Shown: in pieces, positions 43,712 through 52,523 of the stretch
How the letters are laid out: each line of letters starts with the position of its first letter
Position numbering within the stretch: the first letter of the stretch is position 1
NCBI RefSeq assembly: GCF_048595595.1
Contig: NZ_CP184347.1
DNA: 64,000 nucleotides
Reading direction: 5' to 3' (one strand)
Source of the DNA: Bacteroides pyogenes_A
GTDB lineage: Bacteria > Bacteroidota > Bacteroidia > Bacteroidales > Bacteroidaceae
Program-made: the position numbers and the translations under genes
The notes under the pieces: model-generated
The model's database searches: none
Told to the model about the DNA's origin: nothing
Seen by the model: the letters and a program-made list of their open reading frames with translations, nothing else

Positions 43712-44995
43712 TTACTCTGCGCTTTTGATTACTTTATGACCGATGAGCGCATAATATATAAGGTATAATTCGCCTATCACAACTATTACCCACGTAATCT
43801 GCCAGCCTACGATACCGGCGGCTATTCCTTGTGTGAAGGGCAGTATGGCTCCGCCTACCACACCCATCATCAGAGCGCCCGAACCTTTGGATGTGTATTT
43901 GCCAAGTTTCGCAATGGCAAGAGAGAAGATAGCCGGCCACATAATGGAATGGAACAGACCTACTCCGACCAAAAGCAACGGGTTGTTTGTAACCACTGTG
44001 GCTGCTACCAGAATGGTACTGATGACAGACGTTACCAGAAGTTGTGTTTGCGCGCTTATTTTGCTTACGAAGCTTCCGCAGAGACGGCCTACTAACATTC
44101 CTCCCCAGTACAATGCTGCTAATTGAGCGGCGCTGGCTACTGTGAAAAGAGCGTTTCCGTCAACGTCTTTCAATGAGAGAGCGTACAGGTTGATGTTGGC
44201 TCCTACGGCTACTTCAACACCTACATACATGAAGATGGCGACAACTCCTAAAGCCAAATGTCTGAACGACCATACGCTTTCGGTAAGTTCTTCCGCTCCA
44301 TCTTCCGAAGCTGCTCCTGCTACGTTCGGTAAATTCAGTTTGGTCAATACCACAGTCAGTACACCTACGATAGCTATCAGCACAGCCATGGGAATGTAGA
44401 GCTGGCTGATCTGTATTTGTTCGGAAGATACGCCTCCGAAGATTACGTATGCTACCAATAACGGGCCGATGGTTGTCATCGTAGAGTTACCCGCTCCGGC
44501 TATTGTCTGGCGTTGCACTGCGCTTGTTCCCTTTACATCGCACGCCACAAGATAAGGATTGATGGCGGCCTGCAGGAAGGTAAGCGCCGTTCCCGCAACA
44601 AACGAGCCCAATACGAATACGAAATATGCATGCGGCACTCTGACACTTTCGCCAAAGGCGATGTATGCAGGGAACCTGTCGAACAAGAGAGCCGATATTT
44701 CGAATATTCCGAATGCGAACAAAAGAATAATCAGTCCTCTGACGAGCGTGCTTCTGTAGCCATGCTTCTGAATGGTGTTGGCGCTAAGATTACCCATTAA
44801 GAGGTATGCCAAGAAGAATGAGAAGTTGATGAACGTGGCAAGCATATCTTTTACAGGTATCGCTTCCTTTAAGAAAGCTGCTTGCATCGGCGCCTGGAAT
44901 TGTTGGTTAATGTTGGTGATAAGACCCACTAACGACATTAGGATTACCATTGTAATAAATGGCCCTAAATAACTTTGTTTTTTTACGTTGTCCAT
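43712..44995 (-). CDS. Sugar:H+ symporter of the FucP/glucose-galactose MFS family
   Basis: This 427-residue protein has 12 predicted membrane helices. N-terminal helices include ITMVILMSLVGLITNIN and the motif FLQAAINPYLVACD, typical of FucP/GluP-type permeases. Placement between galK and galM makes galactose the likely substrate, with glucose possible. It would import sugar with protons across the inner membrane. Confidence 0.85.
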   Translation of the reverse strand: MDNVKKQSYLGPFITMVILMSLVGLITNINQQFQAPMQAAFLKEAIPVKDMLATFINFSFFLAYLLMGNLSANTIQKHGYRSTLVRGLIILLFAFGIFEISALLFDRFPAYIAFGESVRVPHAYFVFVLGSFVAGTALTFLQAAINPYLVACDVKGTSAVQRQTIAGAGNSTMTTIGPLLVAYVIFGGVSSEQIQISQLYIPMAVLIAIVGVLTVVLTKLNLPNVAGAASEDGAEELTESVWSFRHLALGVVAIFMYVGVEVAVGANINLYALSLKDVDGNALFTVASAAQLAALYWGGMLVGRLCGSFVSKISAQTQLLVTSVISTILVAATVVTNNPLLLVGVGLFHSIMWPAIFSLAIAKLGKYTSKGSGALMMGVVGGAILPFTQGIAAGIVGWQITWVIVVIGELYLIYYALIGHKVIKSAE

Positions 44996-45057
44996 AATAT
45001 GTTTACTTTATTGATATTTAAATATTTGTTTGTTGTATATATGCTATGGATTGATCA

Positions 45058-46155
45058 TCATTCTTCTACTCCGAATTTGTAAACCGTTATTTGCTGATAT
45101 TCGTCATCCGGAAGCAAGGTGGCGGATGGGAAATGCGGTTTGTTGGGCGTGTCGGGGAAACATTGCGCTTCGAAGCAAACAGCGCTTCGCGCAGGGAATG
45201 TAGCGCCGTGAGCTCCTTCGAATCCATTCAGCCAGTTGCCGGTATATATCTGCATTCCCGCCTCTGTGGTATATACTTCCATTACGCGTCCGCTTTCAGG
45301 ATCTTTGCATGTGGCGGCAAGATCGAGCGAACCGGTTTCTGTTTTGTTTAAAACATAGCAATGGTCATATCCGCTCCCGAATACTAATTGTTGGAACTTT
45401 TCGTTGATGCGTTCGCCTATTGCGTGCGGTGTGCGGAAATCCATCGGGGTTCCTTCCACTTTCGCTATCTCTCCTGTGGGGATAGATACTTCGTCGATGG
45501 GAGTATAGAAGTCGGCATTGATTGTGACGATATGGTTTTCTACGGTAGGAGTCGGCTTGGCTATTCCCGAAAGGTTGAAGAAACCGTGATTGGTGAGGTT
45601 TACTACGGTTGCTTTATCGGTGGTAGCGCGATATTCGATAGCCAGCGCATTGACTTCCTCCTCCACGCGATAAGTCATTTCTACTTCCAAATTGCCGGGG
45701 AATCCTTCTTCTCCGTCGACAGAAATATAGTTGAACTGTACGGTACTTTCGTCGATCTGAACAGCGTCCCATACACGAGCGTGGAAACCGGTGGGGCCTC
45801 CGTGCAGCGAATTGGGGCCGTTGTTCACGGTCAGCTCATGCTCTTCGCCGAACAGCGTGAACTTTCCTTTGGCAATGCGGTTGCCATAACGTCCGATGGT
45901 AGTATTGAGGAAAGGTTCCGGGCTTTGAACCACGTGGTCGATGCTGTCGTGCCCAAGAACGACGTTGGCATACTTCCCGCTTTTATCCGGTACCATGATA
46001 GAAAGAATGGCGCATCCGTAATTTGTTACGGCGACTTCCATTCCCAATTTGTTTTTAAGGATAAATAAGTCGGTTTTCTTATTTTTTATATCCTTTTGAA
46101 AATCTTTCCGACTGAGCCCTGAAATATTTCCTTCTGTGGGGAATGTGTTATTCAT
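45058..46155 (-). CDS. galM: Aldose 1-epimerase (mutarotase)
   Basis: This 365-residue cytosolic enzyme interconverts alpha and beta galactose before GalK acts. Substrate-binding blocks are visible: NFGCAILSI-like NYGCAILSIMVPD near residue 45, GRYGNRIAKGKF, LTNHGFFNLSG (catalytic His), and GSGYDHCYVL. Start: the earlier in-frame option is TTG at 46182, and an imperfect TATCTTTA lies at 46184-46191, so I use the ATG at 46155. It is the first gene of the galM-transporter-galK operon. Confidence 0.92.
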   Translation of the reverse strand: MNNTFPTEGNISGLSRKDFQKDIKNKKTDLFILKNKLGMEVAVTNYGCAILSIMVPDKSGKYANVVLGHDSIDHVVQSPEPFLNTTIGRYGNRIAKGKFTLFGEEHELTVNNGPNSLHGGPTGFHARVWDAVQIDESTVQFNYISVDGEEGFPGNLEVEMTYRVEEEVNALAIEYRATTDKATVVNLTNHGFFNLSGIAKPTPTVENHIVTINADFYTPIDEVSIPTGEIAKVEGTPMDFRTPHAIGERINEKFQQLVFGSGYDHCYVLNKTETGSLDLAATCKDPESGRVMEVYTTEAGMQIYTGNWLNGFEGAHGATFPARSAVCFEAQCFPDTPNKPHFPSATLLPDDEYQQITVYKFGVEE

Positions 46156-46507
46156 CTTTGGTATTACTGAATTTTCTTGCAAATAAAGATAAATTCTTTG
46201 TTTCTCACAAATTATTCCAATTAAATGTAGAGTGGCCTTTAGGAAAGTTTAGCGTTCAGGTGAAACGGTAATCGGCTTTTTGTGGTTTTTCCTTCATGAA
46301 AGTCGGTTCGTTTGACTTGTCGAAATAAAAAAGCGAATTTCTTTTACTAACGGTGCAAGGCTTGAGGATTATGGAAGGTTTTTTCCGGCTTTCGGGCGGT
46401 TTTTCTCGTTTTGTTTCATGAGATTGAACTATTTTTTCGTATGTTTGTCCCGGAGTTTCATGACTCCCTGAAGAATTTAATCTAAAGTTTATAACAAGAA
46501 AAACAAA
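46156..46507. other. Divergent intergenic region galM / manA
   Basis: The region holds the start signals of both genes. TATGTTTG at 46440-46447 is a good -7 element for manA (61 nt before its ATG). TAAAGATA (46184-46191) is a degenerate element for galM. AT-rich stretches lie between. No gene or known RNA is seen. Confidence 0.5.
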
Positions 46508-47479
46508 ATGTATCCGTTAAAATTCGAACCTATTCTGAAGCAAACTCTTTGGGGTGGCGATAAGATTATTTCTTTCAAGCATTTGAATTCCGACTTGAAA
46601 GGGGTGGGAGAAAGCTGGGAAATCTCCGGTGTAGAGGAAAATGAATCTGTTGTAGCCAACGGGCCCGATAAAGGTCTTACATTGACCGATATGGTCAGAA
46701 GGTATCGCGAGGATTTGGTTGGAGAAGCCAATTACGCCCGTTTTGGGAATAAATTCCCGCTACTTATTAAATTTATCGATGCCAGACAGGATTTGTCTAT
46801 TCAAGTGCATCCGTCGGATGAATTAGCGAAAAGACGTCACAATTCAATGGGGAAAACCGAAATGTGGTATGTAGTGGATGCCGACAAAGGGGCTAAGCTG
46901 CGTTCCGGTTTTTCAGAGGAAATTACTCCGAAAGAATATAAGGAACGTGTATTGAACAGTACGATCACCGATGTGTTGCAGGAATATGAGATTCATCCCG
47001 GCGATGTGTTCTTTCTTCCGGCGGGGCGGGTTCACAGCATCGGTGCGGGAGCATTCATAGCGGAGATACAGCAAACTTCGGATATAACTTACCGTATTTA
47101 TGACTTCAACCGTAAGGATTCTGAAGGGAAAACACGCGAACTGCACACCGACTTGGCTCGTGAAGCTATTAATTATGAGGTGTTGGATGACTATCGCACT
47201 AAGTACGAAATGATGCAGAACGAACCTGTGGAGTTGGTGGCATGTCCGTACTTTACGACTTCCGTGTATGATATGACCGAGGAAATAGGTTGCGATTATT
47301 CCGAGCTCGATTCGTTTGTAATCTTCATTTGTGTGGAGGGTTCTTGTCGGATTAAAGACAATGAAAACAACGAATTGACTTTGGATGCCGGCGAGACTGT
47401 TTTATTGCCTGCTACTACACAGGATATAACGATTGCTCCGGGAGCGAAAGGAGTGAAGCTGTTGGAAACGTATGTATAG
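46508..47479 (+). CDS. manA: Mannose-6-phosphate isomerase, type I (short form)
   Basis: This 323-residue cupin enzyme interconverts fructose-6-phosphate and mannose-6-phosphate. The zinc-ligand region LSIQVHPSDELAKRRHN (about 95-111), KTEMWYVVDAD, and PAGRVHSIGAGAFIAEIQQTSD with the catalytic loop are clear. Length matches the compact Bacillus-type ManA rather than the 390-residue enteric form. It provides mannose-phosphate for glycans, possibly the precursor used by the DPM1-like transferase. It stands alone, closed by a strong terminator. Confidence 0.92.
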   Translation: MYPLKFEPILKQTLWGGDKIISFKHLNSDLKGVGESWEISGVEENESVVANGPDKGLTLTDMVRRYREDLVGEANYARFGNKFPLLIKFIDARQDLSIQVHPSDELAKRRHNSMGKTEMWYVVDADKGAKLRSGFSEEITPKEYKERVLNSTITDVLQEYEIHPGDVFFLPAGRVHSIGAGAFIAEIQQTSDITYRIYDFNRKDSEGKTRELHTDLAREAINYEVLDDYRTKYEMMQNEPVELVACPYFTTSVYDMTEEIGCDYSELDSFVIFICVEGSCRIKDNENNELTLDAGETVLLPATTQDITIAPGAKGVKLLETYV

Positions 47480-47507
47480 GAAAAGATATTGATGATTTTG
47501 TCCGAAG

Positions 47508-47537
47508 AGGCGTGAGCTGTGCTTGCGCCTTTTTTTA
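47508..47537 (+). terminator. manA intrinsic terminator
   Basis: AGGCG pairs with CGCCT around an AGC/GCT inner helix, followed by seven Ts (47531-47537). Confidence 0.75.
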
Positions 47538-47549
47538 ATACATCCCTTT

Positions 47550-47807
47550 TTATTTCATTCCTCTGAAGAAACGGCGCACATTGCGCATAATCTTAATGCC
47601 TGTTATAACGCCGTCGATGATGGCACTGCCTGTATTGAACGCGCGGGCAATTGCATCGGCTTTGGTTGCGGCGGGAGCAAGCGGGGCGAACAATTCTTTT
47701 GCCGTGCATGTCATTTCTTCTTTTTGTGCACGGATTTCACACAGAACCCTTTTTCTGCGTTCAACTATTTCTTCTAAAGTGAATTTGCGGGATGCTTGCG
47801 TGCTCAT
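47550..47807 (-). CDS. Small protein of unknown function (85 aa), holin-like operon
   Basis: A charged helical N-terminal half (SRKFTLEEIVERRKRVLCEIRAQ) is followed by a weakly hydrophobic C-terminal half (FNTGSAIIDGVITGIKIM) ending in a basic tail. I do not recognise a family. It is last in a three-gene operon with a holin-like membrane protein (3-nt gap) and a YtxH-like protein; together they look like a conserved envelope-associated unit. Confidence 0.6.
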   Translation of the reverse strand: MSTQASRKFTLEEIVERRKRVLCEIRAQKEEMTCTAKELFAPLAPAATKADAIARAFNTGSAIIDGVITGIKIMRNVRRFFRGMK

Positions 47808-47810
47808 GAT

Positions 47811-48173
47811 TTAGTCGTTAGAGTCGGTTATGAATAAATTTGCCAGAAAGTTTACCATTGGAGCGATAATCAGTTGCTTGCGGAAAATTGCAACGATTGC
47901 GATAAGAAGGATGGAGATGCCCGCTATGATGGTAAAGCTGACTGTCAATCCTCCTACCAGCGGCTCTAATACGTAGGCAAGGGCGAACAGGAGATAAAAC
48001 AGAGCCACCATACCTAAGATAATGAGTATTAAAATCGTGATTAAAGTTGAAATAAGAACACTTAATTTTTCGATTATTTCCAGTTTGGTATATTCTTTTT
48101 GAAGTTCAAGATACTTTTTGAATTCAAAAAACAATTGCTGAAAGTTTTCAATACTTTTGTCACTTGCAAACAT
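47811..48173 (-). CDS. Phage holin-like/DUF1469-type membrane protein
   Basis: This 120-residue protein has an amphipathic N-terminus (ENFQQLFFEFKKYLELQKEY) and two membrane helices (about 38-62 and 73-98). The pattern matches the 'phage holin family' superfamily III/DUF1469 group that is common in chromosomes and not linked to a prophage. It shares an operon with YtxH-like and 85-aa genes. The likely role is membrane or stress related; there is no lysis module here. Confidence 0.7.
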   Translation of the reverse strand: MFASDKSIENFQQLFFEFKKYLELQKEYTKLEIIEKLSVLISTLITILILIILGMVALFYLLFALAYVLEPLVGGLTVSFTIIAGISILLIAIVAIFRKQLIIAPMVNFLANLFITDSND

Positions 48174-48202
48174 GATCGCTCTGTTTTTTTTAGTTCTTTT
48201 AA

Positions 48203-48412
48203 TTATTCTCCTACTTTGTCTTTGATTTCGGCTGCAATCTCGTCTACGAGGTCTTCCATCTCGTTGCGATTGAGTTTGATTCCTTTTTTACGCAGGATGT
48301 CTACGATTCTGCTGCGGGTGTCTTCTCCTTTTTCCGGAGCGAATAAGATACCGAGCGCCGCACCTACGGCCGCACCGCCCAAGAAAGCTGTCAATACACT
48401 TAATCCTTTCAT
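48203..48412 (-). CDS. YtxH-domain protein
   Basis: This 69-residue protein starts with a glycine/alanine-rich helix (LTAFLGGAAVGAALGILFAPEKGEDTR), the YtxH signature, and ends in an acidic helical tail. The family is often linked with general stress responses. It is first in the three-gene operon with the holin-like gene (29-nt gap). Confidence 0.75.
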   Translation of the reverse strand: MKGLSVLTAFLGGAAVGAALGILFAPEKGEDTRSRIVDILRKKGIKLNRNEMEDLVDEIAAEIKDKVGE

Positions 48413-48571
48413 GATATATACGTTTTAAATGGTTATGTATACCATTATAACATATTTACAAGTAGGTTGTTCTGCTAAATAGAGGAAAACCTTTTGTTTT
48501 ATAATTTTTTTTCTTTTCGGGTTTAATCTTATTTAACTATGCTTCGGCAACGATGAATGTCTGTCAGGATG

Positions 48572-48579
48572 TATTTTTG
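48572..48579 (+). promoter_or_regulatory. -7 element of the SDR gene
   Basis: TATTTTTG, 27 nt upstream of the ATG at 48607; it places an earlier in-frame ATG (48553) outside the transcript. Confidence 0.6.
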
Positions 48580-48606
48580 TATGAGTTATTACTAAAAACA
48601 GACAGG

Positions 48607-49371
48607 ATGGAGAATAAAATTGTTTTTATAACCGGAGCCAGCAGTGGTATCGGAGAAGGGTGTGCCCGTAAATTTGCGTCGCAGGGATGGAATTTGATTC
48701 TGAATGCCCGCACCGTTTCCAGATTGGAAAAGCTGAAGGCGGAGTTGGAAGAGGCCTACGGTATACGTGTATTCGTTTTGCCTTTCGATGTACGTAATCG
48801 TGCTTTGGCCGTAAAGCTGTTGGAAAATCTGCCGGACGAGTGGAAGCCGATCGATGTGCTGGTGAACAATGCCGGGCTGGTCATCGGTGTAGACAAGGAG
48901 TTCGAGGGCGATCTGGACGAGTGGGATGTGGTGATCGACACCAATATAAAGGCTTTGCTGTGCATGACCCGCCTGATTGTTCCCGGCATGGTAAAGCGCG
49001 GAAGGGGGCACATCGTCAATATCGGGTCGATTGCCGGAGATGCCGCTTATCCGGGCGGAAGCGTTTATTGCGCTACCAAGGCGGCGGTGAAAGCCCTTTC
49101 GGACGGTTTGCGGATCGACTTGGTAGATACGCCGCTGAGAGTGACAAACATCAAGCCGGGCATGGTGGAGACGAATTTTTCGGTTGTCCGCTACCGGGGA
49201 AACAAGCGCGCAGCCGACGATTTCTATGCGGGCATCCGCCCGTTGAGCGGTGACGATGTTGCCGAGACCGTCTATTTTGCGGCTTCGGCTCCCCCGCATG
49301 TGCAGATAGCCGAGATACTTTTGATGCCGACCAATCAGGCTACGGGCACTATTTCTTATAGGAAAAGGTAA
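48607..49371 (+). CDS. Short-chain dehydrogenase (YdfG-like)
   Basis: This 254-residue NAD(P)-dependent SDR has the TGASSGIG cofactor motif (about residues 9-16), NNAG near residue 84, and the catalytic triad Ser (NIGSIAG), Tyr and Lys (YCATKAA). It resembles the YdfG/serine 3-dehydrogenase group of broad 3-hydroxy acid dehydrogenases. No neighbours indicate a pathway. The predicted substrate is uncertain. Confidence 0.85.
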   Translation: MENKIVFITGASSGIGEGCARKFASQGWNLILNARTVSRLEKLKAELEEAYGIRVFVLPFDVRNRALAVKLLENLPDEWKPIDVLVNNAGLVIGVDKEFEGDLDEWDVVIDTNIKALLCMTRLIVPGMVKRGRGHIVNIGSIAGDAAYPGGSVYCATKAAVKALSDGLRIDLVDTPLRVTNIKPGMVETNFSVVRYRGNKRAADDFYAGIRPLSGDDVAETVYFAASAPPHVQIAEILLMPTNQATGTISYRKR

Positions 49372-49492
49372 AGAATGAGTGTTTTTTCGTTCGTTTTCTT
49401 TGCCGGATGATAAAAATTCTATTATTTTGTTCCCTGAAACAGAAAATGAATAGACGAAAATATTGAAGTATTAATTAAAAAACGTATTAATT

Positions 49493-49984
49493 ATGAAGAA
49501 ATTGTTTGTATTTGGGATGGGGATATGCTTGGTACTGGCGTTCACGTCTTGTAAGTCCAGCGAGAGTGCCTATAAAAAAGCTTATGAGAAAGCAAAGCAG
49601 CAAGAACTTGCAGAACCTCAGGTGGCCGCTCCGGTGGAAGTGACTCCGGTAGTTGCCGCTCCTGTCGCACCTAAAGCTGTCGATGTTACAGGTATTCGTC
49701 AGGAGAAAGTTACTGTGGTTTCCGGAGAAGATGGTTTGAAAGATTATAGTATAGTGGCAGGCAGTTTCGGCGTAAAAGCAAATGCCGATGGCTTGAAAGA
49801 ATGGTTGGACGGACAGGGTTACAGATCTACGATTGCATTTAATGCCGAAAAAGCGATGTACCGTGTGATTGTAAGCTCGTTTGCAGACAGAGATTCTGCG
49901 GCGGCCGCCCGCGACGCCTTCAAGGCGAAGTATCCGCACCGTTCGGATTTTCAAGGAGCCTGGTTGTTATACCGCCTCTATTGA
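49493..49984 (+). CDS. SPOR-domain lipoprotein
   Basis: This 163-residue protein has a lipoprotein signal (LAFTSC), a Pro/Ala/Val-rich linker (residues 40-65) and a C-terminal SPOR fold (DYSIVAGSFGVKANADGL...YRVIVSSFADRDSAAAARDAF). SPOR domains bind denuded peptidoglycan at the division septum, so this is a periplasmic cell-wall binding protein. No partner lies nearby. Confidence 0.85.
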   Translation: MKKLFVFGMGICLVLAFTSCKSSESAYKKAYEKAKQQELAEPQVAAPVEVTPVVAAPVAPKAVDVTGIRQEKVTVVSGEDGLKDYSIVAGSFGVKANADGLKEWLDGQGYRSTIAFNAEKAMYRVIVSSFADRDSAAAARDAFKAKYPHRSDFQGAWLLYRLY

Positions 49985-50165
49985 TTTCTTTTTGGTAATA
50001 TATCGGAAAGCGTATCGATTCTTTCCGAACTTAAAAAGCAGTAGCTGGGAAGTTATTGCTTTTTTTGTTGCGGCATGCGCAGACCCTGTTTCCGTTACAC
50101 TCGCTGCCTTCTACTAAAAGAAGTTATAAAACGGGCGAATGAAACTTTGCAGGGAAAGAAAGTTT

Positions 50166-50173
50166 TATCTTTG
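50166..50173 (+). promoter_or_regulatory. Candidate promoter upstream of the 22-bp repeat array
   Basis: TATCTTTG matches TAnnTTTG, with a TTTG at 50146-50149 upstream. It could drive a transcript through the repeats at 50272. No gene follows directly, so it may make a non-coding RNA. The stretch 49985-50271 has no supported gene. Confidence 0.35.
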
Positions 50174-50271
50174 CCCGTTCTTTCACTTGCAAATGCCTGC
50201 GGGATTGCTTTGCGCTGGTTCATCGGTTTCGAGACTGGCACACGAGGGAGTGACTTTTGTTCGCAGCTTGT

Positions 50272-50491
50272 GAAACAAAAGCTTCGCCGTTGTGAAAGAA
50301 AAGCTGCCTTAGTGTGAAATAGAAGCTTCGCCGTTGTGAAAGAAAAGCTGTCTTAGTGTGAAATAGAAGCTTCGCCGTTAGGAAAGAAAAGCCTCCCTGA
50401 TGTGTTTCAAAAGTTTCCCGCTGGTGTTTCAAAAGTTTCCCCAGCATGAAACAAAAGTTTCCCCAGCGTGAAACAAAAGTTTCCCCGATGG
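50272..50491. repeat. 22-bp degenerate tandem repeat array
   Basis: Ten 22-bp units begin at 50272 with GAAACAAAAGCTTCGCCGTT-type sequence; a partial eleventh follows. Early units alternate in a 44-bp superpattern (GCTGYCTTAGTGT and GCTTCGCCGTTGT). Later units shift to AGTTTCCCCAGCRT. The core GAAACAAAAGCTTCG recurs in the 44-bp array near 30.8 kb (minus strand) and in the tract at 59.4 kb. I do not support the 92-codon minus-strand frame as a gene. Confidence 0.88.
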
Positions 50492-51018
50492 GAAACAAAC
50501 TGAAACAAACGCTCTTCTTGCCGCAGGTACGGTGAGTCCGGAATTTGTCTCCGCTTTCCGTTATTCAGCCTTCAGGCTGTCTGCATAAGCGTGCAGACGG
50601 AAACGGCAAGATATACGGCTTGTTTAACATCGGGTTCGACAAGCGTTTTTGCAGTGCCGCAATCGTCCGGATTGCCCGGCGAAACAAATGGCGCCCGGCT
50701 ATGAACCGTTTCCGTAGAGAGGAAGAAAGCTTTTCCGTTTCCGCTCGGATAAGGCGGTCGGAAGCTTGGTAAATCGGCATCGGGTGGTGAGAAAGCTTTT
50801 GCATTGCCGCTCGAAAGCTTTGGGATGATCCCAAGCGAGCGCGGAGCGAAAGGTTGCATTGCCGATGCCCTGTGTTGGCCTGACGTTTTGAGGTATGAGA
50901 GTTAATACGGAAAACATAGCAGTTTTATACGCCTGTGTCAGCCTGACACGTTTTAAAGAGGTATGAGAGTAATTGCAAGAAAAAGTTGAGAATAAAGGTA
51001 AAAGGAGTAAAGAAATAT
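50492..51018. other. Gene-free stretch with short direct repeats
   Basis: No gene is supported. GAGAAAGCTTTT/GAAGAAAGCTTTT and GCCGCTCG/TTCCGCTCG recur around 50725 and 50790. CCTGACGTTTTGAGGTATGAGAG (50880) is repeated as CCTGACACGTTTTAAAGAGG at 50943, about 63 bp apart, just upstream of the PCMD gene. A minus-strand frame with a lipobox-like start lies here but is probably spurious. Confidence 0.4.
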
Positions 51019-51987
51019 ATGAAACGGAAAACAATTTGTTTTTTCTCATTGGTGTGGTGCGTGTCGTTTGCCTGCTGCTTTATGGCGAATGCGCAGCAAA
51101 AGGCGGAGATGATGCCGTTTGGCGACATGAACCAATGGATAGACCGGCAGATAAAAGAGTCGGGGGTGATCGGGGGAAATGTGAAGAATGTGTATGAGAT
51201 AGGTCCCGCCGCCGTGATTAAAGGCGACGGTGCTTATCAGAACATGGGAGGCTCGCCGTGGGCTACCTCGAATGTGATGGCGAAAGTGGCGGGAATCACC
51301 AAAACGAACACGTCCGTTTTCCCCGAAAAGCGGGGAGACGGATATTGCGCCCGGCTCGACACGCGCATGGAAAGCGTGAAGGTGCTCGGGATTGTCAACA
51401 TCACCGTACTCGCCGCAGGGTCTGTGTTTACCGGTTCGGTGCACGAGCCGATCAAAAGCACGAAGAACCCCCAGAAGATATTGCAGACAGGCATTCCGTT
51501 TACCGGAAAACCCGTGGCGCTTCAATTCGACTATAAGGTGAAAATGTCCGGACGCGAGAACCGTATACGCGCTACCGGATTCAGCAAAATCACCGACGTG
51601 GCGGGAAAGGACTACCCGGTTGCCGTCCTGCTCCTGCAAAAGCGTTGGGAAGATGCGCAAGGAAATATATACGCCAAGAGGGTGGGCACTATGGTTACCT
51701 ATTTCCGTCATTCGACCGATTGGGTGAACAACGCCTCCTTCCGCATACTGTATGGCGATATAACGGATTCTCCCCACTACAAGCCGCACATGATGCGTCT
51801 GCAAGTGTCCGAAGATTATACGGTAAACAGCAAGGGAGAGAGCGTGCCCATACACGAGGTGGCGTGGGGAGATAAAGACGACCTGCCCACTCATCTCTAC
51901 ATTCAGTTTGCTTCGAGCCACGGAGGAGCCTATATCGGTTCGCCTGGAAATTCGTTGTGGATAGACAACGTGAAGCTGGTCTACTGA
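51019..51987 (+). CDS. PCMD-domain protein (putative carbohydrate metabolism domain)
   Basis: This 322-residue exported protein has a signal peptide (residues 1-24, ending FMANAQ). The mature part is beta-rich with GSVHEPIKSTKNPQKILQTG, TGFSKITDVAG and LYIQFASSHGGAYIGSPGN, matching the PCMD pattern of Bacteroidetes surface proteins linked to glycan use. AAAGGAG at 51001-51007 lies upstream of the ATG. No neighbouring glycan genes are seen; ruvX follows after 56 nt. Confidence 0.72.
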   Translation: MKRKTICFFSLVWCVSFACCFMANAQQKAEMMPFGDMNQWIDRQIKESGVIGGNVKNVYEIGPAAVIKGDGAYQNMGGSPWATSNVMAKVAGITKTNTSVFPEKRGDGYCARLDTRMESVKVLGIVNITVLAAGSVFTGSVHEPIKSTKNPQKILQTGIPFTGKPVALQFDYKVKMSGRENRIRATGFSKITDVAGKDYPVAVLLLQKRWEDAQGNIYAKRVGTMVTYFRHSTDWVNNASFRILYGDITDSPHYKPHMMRLQVSEDYTVNSKGESVPIHEVAWGDKDDLPTHLYIQFASSHGGAYIGSPGNSLWIDNVKLVY

Positions 51988-52029
51988 TTTAAAAACATCG
52001 TTTCCTTTCGTCGTAAGCTTCTTTTTTTG

Positions 52030-52037
52030 TATTTTTG
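52030..52037 (+). promoter_or_regulatory. -7 element of ruvX
   Basis: TATTTTTG ends 6 nt before the ATG at 52044, so the transcript probably begins within or next to the start codon. Confidence 0.5.
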
Positions 52038-52043
52038 CGCGCT

Positions 52044-52460
52044 ATGAGCAGAATTGTAGCAATAGATTATGGAAGAAAGCGTACAGGCATTGCCGTAAGC
52101 GATGTAATGCAGTTGATAGCCAACGGGTTGACCACCGTACCTACGCATCAGCTGCTCAACTTTCTCGGCGAATATATGGCCAAGGAGCCTGTCGAGCGGC
52201 TTGTGGTAGGATTGCCCAGGCAAATGAACCATGAAGTTTCCGAGAACATGAAACATATCGAGCCGTTCGTGCGTTCATTCAGGAAGCGTTTCCCGCAGAT
52301 ACCTGTGGAGTTTGCGGACGAACGTTTTACGTCTGTTCTCGCACACCGCACGATGCTGGAGGCCGGGCTGAAGAAAAAAGACCGGCAGAACAAAGCGTTG
52401 GTGGACGAAATAAGCGCTACTATCATCCTTCAGACTTATCTCGAAAGCAGACGCTTCTGA
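52044..52460 (+). CDS. ruvX: RuvX/YqgF pre-16S rRNA nuclease
   Basis: This 138-residue RNase H-fold protein has IDYGRKRTGIAVSD at its N-terminus, GLPRQMNHE, and DERFTSVLA in the middle, and LVDEISATIILQTYLE at the end. The family processes the 5' end of pre-16S rRNA and is also called a Holliday junction resolvase. It precedes def by 63 nt, so the two are probably cotranscribed. Confidence 0.92.
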   Translation: MSRIVAIDYGRKRTGIAVSDVMQLIANGLTTVPTHQLLNFLGEYMAKEPVERLVVGLPRQMNHEVSENMKHIEPFVRSFRKRFPQIPVEFADERFTSVLAHRTMLEAGLKKKDRQNKALVDEISATIILQTYLESRRF

Positions 52461-52523
52461 CGGATGGGGGCGGATAAGCCTTACAGTAGCAAAAAACAAA
52501 CTATTTAATAACTCAAAAACAGT

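Noticed and set aside
47811..48173. Prophage marker because of the holin-like protein
   Set aside because: No phage structural, lysis or integrase genes are nearby, and the operon with YtxH is typical of chromosomal stress genes.
50220..50498. Minus-strand 92-codon frame through the 22-bp array
   Set aside because: Made of repeat units; no signal peptide, promoter or neighbouring operon.
50699..51049. Minus-strand frame with a lipobox-like start (LPLFSTFSC)
   Set aside because: It is antisense to the PCMD gene start, runs through direct repeats and then into low-quality sequence; probably chance.
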